From Pigmentiphaga daeguensis (GTDB taxonomy: Bacteria; Pseudomonadota; Gammaproteobacteria; Burkholderiales; Burkholderiaceae_B): a stretch of 64,000 nucleotides of DNA. The stretch is from the NCBI RefSeq assembly GCF_039523035.1, contig NZ_BAAAEN010000019.1, forward strand, positions 1-64,000, given 5' to 3'. The notes beneath the pieces were generated by a model that was given only the letters and a program-made list of their open reading frames with translations, was not told where the DNA came from and searched no databases. The position numbers and the translations under genes were made by a program. Below, piece by piece: positions 1-8,029 of the stretch (position 1 is the first letter of the stretch; each line of letters begins with the position of its first letter).

Positions 1-64
1 GGAGCCGCCGGTGGGGGTGGGCTTGGCGGGGAAGCAAGGGCGCAGCTGTTTGAGGGCGGCAGTA

Positions 65-87
65 GGCACAGTCCGGGGGACTGTGCC
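65..87. terminator. Perfect 10-bp stem hairpin, possible terminator
   Basis: Bases 65-74 pair perfectly with 78-87 around a GGG loop. No clear T-run follows on either strand, so function as an intrinsic terminator is inferred only from its place downstream of ndh. Confidence 0.3.
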
Positions 88-133
88 CGCCCGAGTTCTG
101 CGCCCGCCCCGCCAAGCCTGCCCTCACCGGGTA

Positions 134-185
134 GTCCCGCGCAGCGGGACCGGCTTCGCTGCGCCCCCCGAGCGGGCCGCCCCGC
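134..185. repeat. GC-rich intergenic repeat, variant B
   Basis: A hairpin (GTCCCGC, loop GCA, GCGGGAC) is followed by the tail CCGGCTTCGCTGCGCC. The same hairpin-plus-tail arrangement recurs near 63126-63170 at the other end of the window, which suggests a dispersed intergenic element. Confidence 0.45.
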
Positions 186-257
186 CCCACCGATCAAGGA
201 CGGTTCAAGAACTCGATCCCCGCCACTGAGGACACCCCCCATGCATGGCGATTCAGC

Positions 258-1562
258 CTAGTGCAGCTTGACCCGGGGCTGCGAGCGGCGGCTCAGGAAG
301 CGGCTCAGCGAGCGCACGCTGGCGCCCCACCACCCCAGTACCGCGGCGTAGTGCGACCAATGCGTGCCGGCATACATCATGCGGGCGATCCAGCCTTCCA
401 CCAGCAGCTTGCGGCCGGAAAGATTGCCCATCAGGCTGCCCACCCCCTCGGCATGGCCGATCGACACCAGCGAGCCGAAGTCGCGGAAGCGGAACGGCGC
501 CGCGAAGGCCGACTCCCCGCGTATGCGGGCGGACAACAGCGGCAGCAGATACGAGGCCTGCTGGTGCGCGGCCTGGGCCCGCGCGGGCACGGTCTTGCCG
601 GTCTCGCGCCACGGCGCCGCGGCGCAATCGCCCAGGGCGTAGATGTCGGGGTCCTGGGTGCGCAGCGTCTCGTCCACCTGCACCTGCTGCATCGGGTTCA
701 GCGGCAGCCCCAGCCGGGACAGCAGCGACGGCGCCTTGATGCCCGCCGCCCAGACGCACAGGTCGGCGTCGAACACCTTGTCCTGGGCCACCACGGTATG
801 CGGCGTGACCTCGGAGACGCGGCAGTCGGCCACCACCGTCACGCCCCGCTCCACCAGCAGCTCCTCGGCCGCCTTGGCGACGCGCTCGGGCAGCGGCCCG
901 AGTATGCGCGGACCGCCCTCGATCAGCGTGATGCGCAGGTTCTGGCGCGTCATGCCGGGCAGCCCGTAGGCGGAGATCGTATTGCCCGCCTCGTGCAATT
1001 CGGCGGCCAGCTCCACGCCGGTGGCGCCGCCCCCCACGATCACGACGTTGACGACGCCCGGCGTGGCCTCGTCGATGCCGGCCGAGGCGCGTGCCATGGC
1101 CTTGAGCAGCGCGAGCCGGAAACGCTCGGCCGCGTCAGTGGTGTCCAGCGAGATCGCATACTGGTCGGCGCCGGGCGTATTGAAGAAATTGCCCAGGCTG
1201 CCCACGGCCAGCACCAGCGTGTCGTAGGGGACCTTCCGTTCGGGCAGGATGGCCGTGCCGTCGGCGTCGCGCAGGGCCGCCACCCGCACGTCGCGCGCCT
1301 GGCGGTCGACGTCCTGGATTTCTCCCAGCACGAAGCGGAAACCGTTGTCGTGCGCGAGCATCGCATAGGAAAGCCCGTCGCGGTGGATGTCCACCGTGCC
1401 CGCGGCGACCTCGTGCAGCGAGGGCTTCCAGATGTGGAAGGGCGTGGCGTCGATCAGCGTGACGTGCTCGGGGCCGTGGCGGCGCCCCAGGCGCACGGCC
1501 AGTTCGAGTCCACCCGCGCCGCCGCCGGCGATGACGATGCGATGCACAGACTTTGCGTTCAT
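258..1562 (-). CDS. ndh: NAD(P)/FAD-dependent type II NADH dehydrogenase
   Basis: This is a 434-residue flavoprotein of the type II NADH:quinone oxidoreductase family, which passes electrons from NADH to the quinone pool at the inner face of the cytoplasmic membrane without pumping protons. Seen: an N-terminal FAD-binding Rossmann motif (IAGGGAGG near residue 10), a second, NAD-binding glycine motif (IVGGGATGVELAAEL near residue 170), and a C-terminal FAD contact (IYALGDCA). The frame stays open upstream to 1766, but that extension is arginine/serine-rich and non-conserved. The ATG at 1562, just before the first Rossmann strand, gives the usual family length. The gene lies 61 bp downstream of pmbA on the same strand, so co-transcription is possible. 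The main uncertainty is paralogy within the pyridine nucleotide-disulfide oxidoreductase family. Confidence 0.87.
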   Translation of the reverse strand: MNAKSVHRIVIAGGGAGGLELAVRLGRRHGPEHVTLIDATPFHIWKPSLHEVAAGTVDIHRDGLSYAMLAHDNGFRFVLGEIQDVDRQARDVRVAALRDADGTAILPERKVPYDTLVLAVGSLGNFFNTPGADQYAISLDTTDAAERFRLALLKAMARASAGIDEATPGVVNVVIVGGGATGVELAAELHEAGNTISAYGLPGMTRQNLRITLIEGGPRILGPLPERVAKAAEELLVERGVTVVADCRVSEVTPHTVVAQDKVFDADLCVWAAGIKAPSLLSRLGLPLNPMQQVQVDETLRTQDPDIYALGDCAAAPWRETGKTVPARAQAAHQQASYLLPLLSARIRGESAFAAPFRFRDFGSLVSIGHAEGVGSLMGNLSGRKLLVEGWIARMMYAGTHWSHYAAVLGWWGASVRSLSRFLSRRSQPRVKLH

Positions 1563-1623
1563 AGACTTTCCCCGATGACTGGCGCACGAAACGCCGGACG
1601 GCCCCGCTCCGGCGGCAAGACCT

Positions 1624-3015
1624 TCAGCGTCCGGCGATCGACATCTCCGGCAACAGGATGGATCCGGTCGTCTTGGTGCCGCGTGTAAGTGTGTCCGCCC
1701 CCACCGCGGCGATGCTGCCGAACATGTCCTTGAGGTTGCCGGCGATGGTGATTTCCTGCACGGCATGCTGGATCTCGCCGTTCTCGACCCAATAGCCGAA
1801 CGCGCCGCGGGAATAGTCGCCGGTCACGTAGTTGATGCCTTGTCCGATCAGCTCGGTCACCAGGAGGCCGGTGCCCAGTTTGCGCAGCATGGCACGGAAA
1901 TCGTCGCCCCGGCGCGTCGTGCGCGAGGCCAGCACCAGGTTGTGCGAGCCGCCGGCGTTGCCGGTCGTGACCATGCCGAGCTTGCGGGCCGTGTAGCTGG
2001 ACAGGAAATAGCCCTGGACCACGCCGCCGTCGACGACCTTGCGCGCCTGCGTGCGCACGCCTTCGTCGTCGAACGCGGCACTGCCCTGGGCGCCCTTGAT
2101 GGCGGGATCCTCGAGCACGTCGATGTGCCCCGGGAAGATCTGCCGGCCCAGGCTGTCGACCAGGAAGCTGGATTTGCGGTACAGCGCCCCGCCGCTCAGG
2201 GCCTGCGTGAGCGAGCCCAGCAGGCCGCAGGCCAGGGGCGCCTCGAACAGCACGGGATATTTGCCGGTGGGGATGCGACGCGCGGACAGCCGGGACAGCG
2301 CCCGTTCCGCCGCGTAGCGGCCGACGCTGGCCGGGTCGGCCAGCCGGGCCCAGTCGCGGTCGCTGGTGTACCAGTCGTCGCGCTGCATGTTATTGCCCCG
2401 CCCCGCAATCGGCGATACCGACAGCGAATGGCGCGAGTACGGATAGCCGTTCAGGAAACCGCGGGTGTTCCCCATCACGAAGTGTCCTTCGTACGAGGAC
2501 ACCGACGCGCCGTCGGAATTGGTGATGCGCCGGTCGGTGGACAGGGCCGCGCGCTCGGCCCGCAGCGCCAGTTCGGCCGCGGCCTCGGCCGGCAGGTCCC
2601 ACGGGTGGTAGAGATCCAGGTCCGGGAACTCGGTGGCCAGCAGGTCGGCGTCGGGCAGGCCCGCGGCCGGGTCCTCGGCGGTATGGCTGGCGATGTGGAA
2701 GGCGGCCTGGACGGTGTCGCGCACCGCCTGGTCCGAGAAATCCGAGGTCGAGGCCGAGCCACGGCGCTGCCCGACGTACACGGTGATGTCCAGGGACCGG
2801 TCGCGCGTCTGTTCGACCGTCTCCAGCGAGCCCCGGCGCACCGACACGGCCAGCCCCTGGCTTTCGGACACCTCGGCCGCGGCGTCGGTGGCGCCGACGC
2901 GCCTGGATTCGTCCAGCACCCGTTGGATCAACTGGCGGAAGGCGGCGGGATCGGTATCGAGCGCGGGACGGGCCGGCGCGGCGGTCGTTTTCTTGCGGGA
3001 CGGGGATGTGGCCAT
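1624..3015 (-). CDS. pmbA: Metalloprotease-related protein PmbA/TldE
   Basis: This 463-residue protein belongs to the TldD/PmbA family. In enterobacteria PmbA (TldE) pairs with TldD to form a protease that matures microcin B17 and degrades the CcdA antitoxin. Family hallmarks seen are an N-terminal segment with self-sequence DITVYVGQRRGSAST, a central region containing GNTRGFLNGYPYSRHSLS, and the C-terminal block QEITIAGNLKDMF. TldE subunits lack the HExxxH zinc motif, and none is visible here. The ATG at 3015 was chosen because the upstream 47 codons overlap the divergent darP leader and look unconserved. The gene is divergent from darP, an arrangement common in Burkholderiales. Confidence 0.9.
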   Translation of the reverse strand: MATSPSRKKTTAAPARPALDTDPAAFRQLIQRVLDESRRVGATDAAAEVSESQGLAVSVRRGSLETVEQTRDRSLDITVYVGQRRGSASTSDFSDQAVRDTVQAAFHIASHTAEDPAAGLPDADLLATEFPDLDLYHPWDLPAEAAAELALRAERAALSTDRRITNSDGASVSSYEGHFVMGNTRGFLNGYPYSRHSLSVSPIAGRGNNMQRDDWYTSDRDWARLADPASVGRYAAERALSRLSARRIPTGKYPVLFEAPLACGLLGSLTQALSGGALYRKSSFLVDSLGRQIFPGHIDVLEDPAIKGAQGSAAFDDEGVRTQARKVVDGGVVQGYFLSSYTARKLGMVTTGNAGGSHNLVLASRTTRRGDDFRAMLRKLGTGLLVTELIGQGINYVTGDYSRGAFGYWVENGEIQHAVQEITIAGNLKDMFGSIAAVGADTLTRGTKTTGSILLPEMSIAGR

Positions 3016-3131
3016 GGAATTTCTTCGGGAAGGAGGCGGCCCGGGCACGCGGGCAAGGCGGCCCGGGCGGGAAGGCAAGGCTTTATGATAGCTGGTGTCA
3101 GCCTTCTTACCGTCGAAGCACGCCATTTTCC

Positions 3132-3743
3132 ATGTCCCGCTCCAAACGTAGTCCATCGCCCCTGGTCCCGGCGCAAGAAGCCGATCCGGACGGCGAATAC
3201 CAGTCTCCCAGCAAGTCGCAGCTCAAGCGGCAGATGGCCGCCCTGCAGGACCTGGGGGAACGCCTGGTCGGGCTGCCCGACGCCAAGCTGCGGCAACTGC
3301 CCCTGGCCGAACGCCTGTACGACGCCATACGCGAGGCCCAGCGCATCACCTCCCACGAAGGCAAGCGCCGGCAGCTGCAATACGTCGGCAAGCTGATGCG
3401 CGAGGCGCACGTCGAACCCATCCAGGCCATGCTGGCCGAGTGGGATGGCGAATCCATGGAACAGATCGCCGCCTTCCACCAGCTCGAACTGTGGCGCGAC
3501 CGCCTGCTGGCCAGCGACGAACACTTCACGGGCTTCATGGACCTGTACCCCCACGCCCAGGCCCAGCCCCTGCGGGCGCTGATACGCGGCGCCCGCAAGG
3601 AACAGGCCGCCAACGCCGCCCTGCTGCCCGGGCGCGAACCGCAGCGCAAGCACTATCGCGCGCTGTTCCAGGAAATCAAGCGGCTGCAGGCCGCGCCCGA
3701 TGCCAAGTCGCCGTCCCCCGACGGCGACGAAGACGAACACTGA
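3132..3743 (+). CDS. darP: Dual-action ribosomal maturation protein DarP (YjgA/DUF615)
   Basis: A 203-residue DUF615 protein. The Escherichia coli homologue YjgA, renamed DarP, binds late 50S precursors and assists ribosome assembly. Seen: a charged N-terminus, SKSQLKRQMAALQDLGERLV near residue 25, a long helical core (REAQRITSHEGKRRQLQYVG), the signature ELWRDRLL, and an acidic disordered tail ending in DGDEDEH. The frame extends upstream to 3006, but the ATG at 3132 places the family start correctly. It is divergent from pmbA with a 116-bp gap, and mog follows only 13 bp downstream, so darP and mog are probably co-transcribed. Confidence 0.9.
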   Translation: MSRSKRSPSPLVPAQEADPDGEYQSPSKSQLKRQMAALQDLGERLVGLPDAKLRQLPLAERLYDAIREAQRITSHEGKRRQLQYVGKLMREAHVEPIQAMLAEWDGESMEQIAAFHQLELWRDRLLASDEHFTGFMDLYPHAQAQPLRALIRGARKEQAANAALLPGREPQRKHYRALFQEIKRLQAAPDAKSPSPDGDEDEH

Positions 3744-3756
3744 CCCCACCGCCGCC

Positions 3757-4401
3757 ATGACCACTTCCGCCAAGCGCCTCGTGCGCAACCATCCCGACGA
3801 ACTGCTGTGCGGCCTGGTGTCCATCAGCGACCGCGCCTCCAGCGGGGTCTACGCCGACGAGGGCATCCCCTCGCTCAAGGCCTGGCTCGACGGCGCCCTG
3901 CGCACGCCGGTGCGCTACGTCGAGCGGCTGATCGCCGATGACGCGCCGGCCATCTCGGCCACGCTGACGGAACTGTGCGACGAACTCGGCTGCGACCTGA
4001 TCCTGACCACCGGCGGCACCGGCCCGGCGCGGCGCGATGTCACACCCGAAGCCACGCTGGCCGTGGCCTCCAAGGAAATGCCCGGGTTCGGCGAGCAGAT
4101 GCGCCAGATCTCGCTGCGCTTCGTACCCACCGCCATCCTGTCGCGCCAGGTCGCCGTCATCCGCGAACGCGGCACGTCGGCGGCGGACGGCGCCGCCCTC
4201 ATCATCAACCTGCCCGGACAGCCCAAGGCCATACGCGAGACCCTGGAAGGACTGCGCGAAGCCGACGGCAAGCTGGTGGTCCCCGGCATCTTCGCCGCCG
4301 TGCCCTACTGCATCCAGCTCCTCGAGGGCCCCTACGTCGAAACCGACGAAACCGTGTGCAAGGCGTTCCGCCCCAAGACGGCGATCCGTCCCGCCTCTTA
4401 G
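3757..4401 (+). CDS. mog: Molybdopterin adenylyltransferase
   Basis: A 214-residue MogA/MoaB-type protein that would adenylate molybdopterin before molybdenum insertion in molybdenum cofactor synthesis. Visible family motifs are LVSISDRASSGVYADEGIP at the N-terminus, DLILTTGGTGPARRDVTPEA near residue 90 (the molybdopterin-binding TTGGTG loop) and LIINLPGQPKA near residue 150. The start at 3757 gives the usual N-terminus; an open frame continues 57 bp upstream into darP without homology. It is 13 bp downstream of darP and 28 bp upstream of an esterase gene, so the three probably form one transcript. A strict MogA versus MoaB assignment is inferred from length. Confidence 0.87.
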   Translation: MTTSAKRLVRNHPDELLCGLVSISDRASSGVYADEGIPSLKAWLDGALRTPVRYVERLIADDAPAISATLTELCDELGCDLILTTGGTGPARRDVTPEATLAVASKEMPGFGEQMRQISLRFVPTAILSRQVAVIRERGTSAADGAALIINLPGQPKAIRETLEGLREADGKLVVPGIFAAVPYCIQLLEGPYVETDETVCKAFRPKTAIRPAS

Positions 4402-4429
4402 CGCCGGCCCCTCAATCATCGAGAATGCC

Positions 4430-5101
4430 ATGACCGATACCCTGCTCGACTGCGTCCAGACCGAGACCGGCCCGAACCCCACCCGCGCCGTGATCTGGCT
4501 GCACGGCCTGGGCGCCGACGGCCACGATTTCGAGCCCATCGTCCCCGAACTGGACCTGCACGGCCTGCCACCCGTGCGCTTCGTCTTCCCGCACGCCACC
4601 GTGCAGCCCGTGACCATCAACGGCGGCATGGCCATGCGCGCCTGGTACGACATCATCGTCAGCGACCTCGTCCGGCGCGAGGACGATGCCGGCATCCGCG
4701 CCTCGCAGCGCCTGGTCGAGAACCTGATCGCGCGCGAGAACCAGCGCGGCATCGCCACCGAACACATCGTGCTGGCCGGCTTCTCGCAGGGCTGCGCGAT
4801 GACCCTGCACACCGGCCTGCGCCTGCGCGAGAAACTGGCCGGCCTGGTGGCCCTGTCCGGCTACCTGCCCCTGGCCGCCACCTTCGCCTCGGAACGCAGC
4901 CCCGCCAACGCCAGCACGCCCATCTTCATGGGCCACGGCACGGCCGACCCCATCGTCATGCTCGACCGTGCCACGGCCTCGCGCGACCTGCTGCGGCAGG
5001 AAGGCTACGACGTCGAATGGCATGCCTACCCGATGCCCCACTCGGTCTGTGCGCCGGAGCTCGGAGACATCTCGGCCTTCCTGCGCAAGGTACTGGCTTG
5101 A
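4430..5101 (+). CDS. Carboxylesterase/phospholipase, alpha/beta-hydrolase
   Basis: A 223-residue serine hydrolase of the phospholipase/carboxylesterase family (EstB/YpfH type), expected to hydrolyse short acyl esters in the cytoplasm. Seen: VIWLHGLGADGHDF (oxyanion hole HGLG near residue 22), the nucleophile elbow GFSQG around residue 113, the acid in GTADPIV near residue 165, and the catalytic histidine in MPHSV near residue 200. The complete Ser-Asp-His triad argues for an active enzyme. The ATG at 4430 starts 28 bp after mog. The long open frame upstream overlaps mog out of frame and was discarded. The natural substrate cannot be told from sequence. Confidence 0.87.
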   Translation: MTDTLLDCVQTETGPNPTRAVIWLHGLGADGHDFEPIVPELDLHGLPPVRFVFPHATVQPVTINGGMAMRAWYDIIVSDLVRREDDAGIRASQRLVENLIARENQRGIATEHIVLAGFSQGCAMTLHTGLRLREKLAGLVALSGYLPLAATFASERSPANASTPIFMGHGTADPIVMLDRATASRDLLRQEGYDVEWHAYPMPHSVCAPELGDISAFLRKVLA

Positions 5102-5215
5102 CGCCGATCAAGACATAGCCGCTCAAGATGTGGTGTACTGCGCGTAACGAAAACGCCCGCGCCGCCACATCGGCGCTCGAGCTGTCATCTTCGTGATCTT
5201 CAAGGAGAAAACGTC

Positions 5216-5704
5216 ATGTTCAAGAAAATCCTGATCCCCACCGATGGCTCGCCGCTGTCCGCCCAGGCCGCGAACGCCGGCGTCAGCTTCGCCCGCTCCG
5301 TGAACGCGGAAATCGTCGCCCTGCACGTCACCCAGCCCTTCGCCGCCACCATCGGCTTCGACGGCATGGCCGCCGCCTACGCGATCACCGACGACGCGTA
5401 CGAGAAGGCCTCGGCCGAACAGGCCGCCAAGTACCTGGATGCCGTCACCAGCCGCGCCGACACCGCCGGCGTCAAGAGCACCGCCCTGTCCGTCTCCAAC
5501 TTCAACGTCGCCGACGGCATCGTCCAGGCCGCCGCCGAAACCGGCTGCGACCTGATCTTCATCGGCAGCCACGGCCGCAGCGGCCTCTCGCGCCTGCTGC
5601 TGGGCAGCGTCACCGCCAAGGTCCTGTCCCTGGCCCACGTCGCCGTCCTGGTCTACCGCGTGAAAGAAGAAAAAGAAAAGAAGGGGCCCCCCCCTACGCG
5701 CTGA
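5216..5704 (+). CDS. Universal stress protein UspA family
   Basis: A 162-residue single-domain Usp protein. It begins with MFKKILIPTDGSPLS and ends with the nucleotide-binding motif GSHGRSG followed by LLLGSV, the G-2x-G-9x-G[S/T] pattern of ATP-binding Usps. A strong ribosome site (AAGGAG at 5202-5207) sits 8 nt before the ATG. The last dozen residues (KEEKEKKGPPPTR) are unlike Usp domains. They are encoded by a purine tract running into the intergenic repeat that begins near 5683, so the tail probably arose by repeat insertion at the 3' end. Role: tolerance of stress or growth arrest, by family knowledge only. Confidence 0.9.
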   Translation: MFKKILIPTDGSPLSAQAANAGVSFARSVNAEIVALHVTQPFAATIGFDGMAAAYAITDDAYEKASAEQAAKYLDAVTSRADTAGVKSTALSVSNFNVADGIVQAAAETGCDLIFIGSHGRSGLSRLLLGSVTAKVLSLAHVAVLVYRVKEEKEKKGPPPTR

Positions 5705-5845
5705 CGCGCGCCCAGAATGGTGGGCCCCCAGCCGCTACGCGGCAGCCCCCCAAGGGGGCCGGGACCCGCCTTGGGGCGGCCCGGCGCCGGGTCCCGTGGG
5801 CGATGCGGGTGGACCGGCGAAGCCGGATCCACCGCATCCTGGGGC
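5683..5845. repeat. Composite GC-rich intergenic repeat (R1)
   Basis: Three modules are seen: (a) 5683-5713, a C-run, then TACGCGCTGACGCGCGCCC; (b) 5719-5795, containing GCCCCCCAAGGGGGC and CTTGGGGCGGCCCGGCG; (c) 5806-5842, GGTGGACCGGCGAAGCC and its partner GGATCCACC forming a hairpin. Modules a and c recur at 42213-42290 (inverted), 58564-58643 and 58697-58766 (inverted). Module b recurs at 17770-17840. It lies between the convergent usp and lysR genes and may also terminate them. Confidence 0.7.
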
Positions 5846-5877
5846 CGATACGCTCCGGACGCCGCCGTCTCAAGAAC

Positions 5878-6801
5878 TCAGGGCTCCCCCTGCCCCCTGA
5901 TCACCTCCCTCAGGCACTCCAACGCCACCTCCACCCCCGCCGGCCGCAATCCGTCATTGCGCCAGTACATCTCCACCGACCCGAACCCCGACAGCCGCAG
6001 CGGCACGATCCGCACCGCGTTCATCGCCACCAACCGCATCGCCGCCCGGTGCGACGCCACGCCGACCATGTCGCTGTGAGCCAGCAGGGTCATGTTCAGC
6101 GTGGCCGAATTCGACTCCACGTAATCGACCGGCAGATCCCGCCCCGCCGCCGCCAGCGCCGAATCCAGCGCGTTGCGTATCGGCGTGCCCCGGGGCCACA
6201 GAATCCATCGATGGCCCATCACCGCGTCCCACGTCGGCTCGCCGCCCTCGAACAACGGGTGCAACGGCCGCGCCACGAAATGGATGGGCTCCAGGTACAG
6301 CGCCTCGGACCGGATGGCGGGATCGTGCAGTTCAGGGGCGGAGCGGCCCACGACGATATCCAGTTCCCCCTGCGCCAATTGCCCCATCAACTGGTCCATC
6401 GTGCTTTCCACCACCCGGATCCGGGCCTGCGGCATGCGCCGCAGCAGGGCCAGCATCGCCAGGGGGACCGTGTCCGGCGCCGCCGCGCCCGAGGTGCCGA
6501 TCAACACCTGCCCGCTCCCCCCTTCGCGCATGGCTTCCATGTCACTGTGGGCACGGTCAAGCTGGGCCTCGATGCGCCGGGCATGGGCAATCAGCGCCTC
6601 GCCATAGGACGTGGGCCGCAGCCCGCGCGCATGCCGCTCGAACAGCGGCAGCCCGATGTCGTCCTCCAGCTCGCGCAGCCACTTCGACAGCGCGGGCTGC
6701 GTGGTGTTGAGCGCGGCGGCCGAATGGCTGATGTTGCGGGTCTGGGCAAGGCTGAGCAGCATCTGGAGATTGCGCAGCCGCAGGCGGTGGGTCCAATCCA
6801 T
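5878..6801 (-). CDS. LysR-family transcriptional regulator
   Basis: A 307-residue LysR-type regulator. An N-terminal winged helix-turn-helix is visible (LQMLLSLAQTRNISHSAAAL then TTQPALSKWLRELE, residues 12-46), followed by the linker helix and a periplasmic-binding-protein-like effector domain. ALNTTQPALSKWL is typical of the GbpR/CbpR-like branch that senses sugars or aromatic acids. It is divergent from the Bug receptor gene at 6932. The 130-bp shared region carries a symmetric operator candidate (6835-6854), so it probably controls that receptor and itself. The ligand is unknown. Confidence 0.9.
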   Translation of the reverse strand: MDWTHRLRLRNLQMLLSLAQTRNISHSAAALNTTQPALSKWLRELEDDIGLPLFERHARGLRPTSYGEALIAHARRIEAQLDRAHSDMEAMREGGSGQVLIGTSGAAAPDTVPLAMLALLRRMPQARIRVVESTMDQLMGQLAQGELDIVVGRSAPELHDPAIRSEALYLEPIHFVARPLHPLFEGGEPTWDAVMGHRWILWPRGTPIRNALDSALAAAGRDLPVDYVESNSATLNMTLLAHSDMVGVASHRAAMRLVAMNAVRIVPLRLSGFGSVEMYWRNDGLRPAGVEVALECLREVIRGQGEP

Positions 6802-6834
6802 GGGCGGAAACCGGGAACGAAAGCGTCACCCCAG

Positions 6835-6854
6835 CCATATCGTGCTGGATATGG
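6835..6854. promoter_or_regulatory. Candidate LysR operator, CCATAT-N8-ATATGG
   Basis: A perfect 6-bp inverted repeat (6835-6840 and 6849-6854) with an 8-bp spacer. It sits in the divergent lysR/Bug region and fits the AT-flanked dyads bound by LysR proteins. The function is inferred from position and symmetry. Confidence 0.5.
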
Positions 6855-6931
6855 ATGAGAATAAAAATTCATTTTCCAAAGCATATCGCTTTCCGCATAC
6901 TGCCACGAGACCACACCAAGGAGACATCGAG

Positions 6932-7891
6932 ATGCCGAGACCCCTGCGCGCGCTGGGCGCCCTTGCCCTGGCCTGTTCGTGCGCCAGCGCCTACGCCTGG
7001 CCCGACCGCCCCATCACCTTCATCGTCCCCTACACCCCCGCCACCGGCATCGACCTGGTGGCTCGCCAGCTCTCCACCCAGCTGGGCAAGACCCTGGGCC
7101 AGCCCATCGTGGTCGAGAACGTGGCCGGCGCCAGCGGCAACATCGGCAGCGAGCGCGCCGCCCGCGCCGCCCCCGACGGCTACACCTTCATGGTGCAGGT
7201 CAATACCCTGGTCATGAACCGCAGCCTGTACAAGTCGCTGCCCTACGACCCGGTGGCCGACTTCGACCCCGTGGCGCTGACCTCGTGGGGCACGCTGCTG
7301 CTGGTGTCGCCCGCCTCGCGCAAGCCCGCGACCGTGGCCGAACTGGTGGCCGCGGCCAAGGCCGAGCCCGGCAAGCTGACCTACGCGACCCCCGGCGTGG
7401 GCACGCCCCACCACCTGTCCATGGCGCTGTTCCTGCAACAGACCGGCGCCCAGATGATGCACGTGCCCTACAAGGGCACGGCGGGCGCCGTCACCGACAT
7501 CCTGGGCGGACGCATAGACGCGATGTTCCTGCCCGTGCACGTGGCCCTGCCGCAGATCAAGGGCGGCAAGCTCAAGGCCATCGCCACCGGCAGCGCGAAA
7601 CGCCTGGCCCAGTTGCCCGGCGTCCCCACCCTGGAAGAAGCGGGCATCCAGGGCGGCAACGTGGACATGTGGTACGGCGTCTTCGCGCCCAAGGGCACGC
7701 CGCCCGAGATCATCGCCCGCATGAACAAGGAGATCTCGCAGGCGCTGCAATCGCCCGCCACCGCTTCGGCATTCGAGGCGCAGGGCATGGTGCCGGCCAC
7801 CTCCTCGCCGGCCGAATTCGGCAAGCTCGTCGCCAAGGATGCCCAGCGCTGGGCGGACGTGGTGAAGGCGGCGAACATCACCGCCGAATGA
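6932..7891 (+). CDS. Bug-family (TctC) tripartite tricarboxylate receptor
   Basis: A 319-residue periplasmic solute receptor of the Bug family, which is greatly expanded in Bordetella. Seen: a signal peptide (LGALALACSCASAYAWP), the first-strand motif ITFIVPYTPATGIDLVARQL, VVENVAGASGNIGSE, and AAPDGYTFMV, all in family order. AAGGAG at 6918-6923 precedes the ATG by 8 nt. No TctA/TctB membrane genes are nearby, so it is an orphan receptor. It would have to share transport proteins encoded elsewhere or act as a sensor. The divergent LysR gene is its probable regulator. The ligand, likely a carboxylate, is not predictable. Confidence 0.9.
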   Translation: MPRPLRALGALALACSCASAYAWPDRPITFIVPYTPATGIDLVARQLSTQLGKTLGQPIVVENVAGASGNIGSERAARAAPDGYTFMVQVNTLVMNRSLYKSLPYDPVADFDPVALTSWGTLLLVSPASRKPATVAELVAAAKAEPGKLTYATPGVGTPHHLSMALFLQQTGAQMMHVPYKGTAGAVTDILGGRIDAMFLPVHVALPQIKGGKLKAIATGSAKRLAQLPGVPTLEEAGIQGGNVDMWYGVFAPKGTPPEIIARMNKEISQALQSPATASAFEAQGMVPATSSPAEFGKLVAKDAQRWADVVKAANITAE

Positions 7892-8029
7892 ACCGCCGGG
7901 CGGCCGGGAATGCCGCCCGTGGCCTGTGGTATGGTGGGCCGGCGCGGGCCGAAATCCCCCACGGTCCTTGGGCTTGTTTCGGCCGCGAACGCCCCTATCC
8001 TCTCCTAGAGAATCATCCGGGAGGCCCAC

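Larger units (their letters stand above)
1..257. other. Intergenic region with GC-rich hairpins, no gene
   Basis: No credible gene lies in this stretch; the one short open frame has no recognisable domain and unusual composition. It holds two perfect hairpins. One has a 10-bp stem, 65-74 paired with 78-87, with a 3-nt loop. The other has a 7-bp stem, 134-140 paired with 144-150. The second hairpin and its flank resemble the sequence at 63126-63170, so it probably belongs to a dispersed intergenic repeat family. It lies downstream of the minus-strand ndh gene, so one of these hairpins may end that transcript. Confidence 0.5.

Noticed and set aside
1592..1614. Short GC hairpin after pmbA
   Set aside because: It has only a 7-bp stem with a 9-nt loop and no T-run, common by chance in such GC-rich DNA. 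It was not listed as a terminator.
261..1688. Plus-strand frame opposite ndh
   Set aside because: It is an antisense shadow, Arg/Gln/His-rich and without domains.
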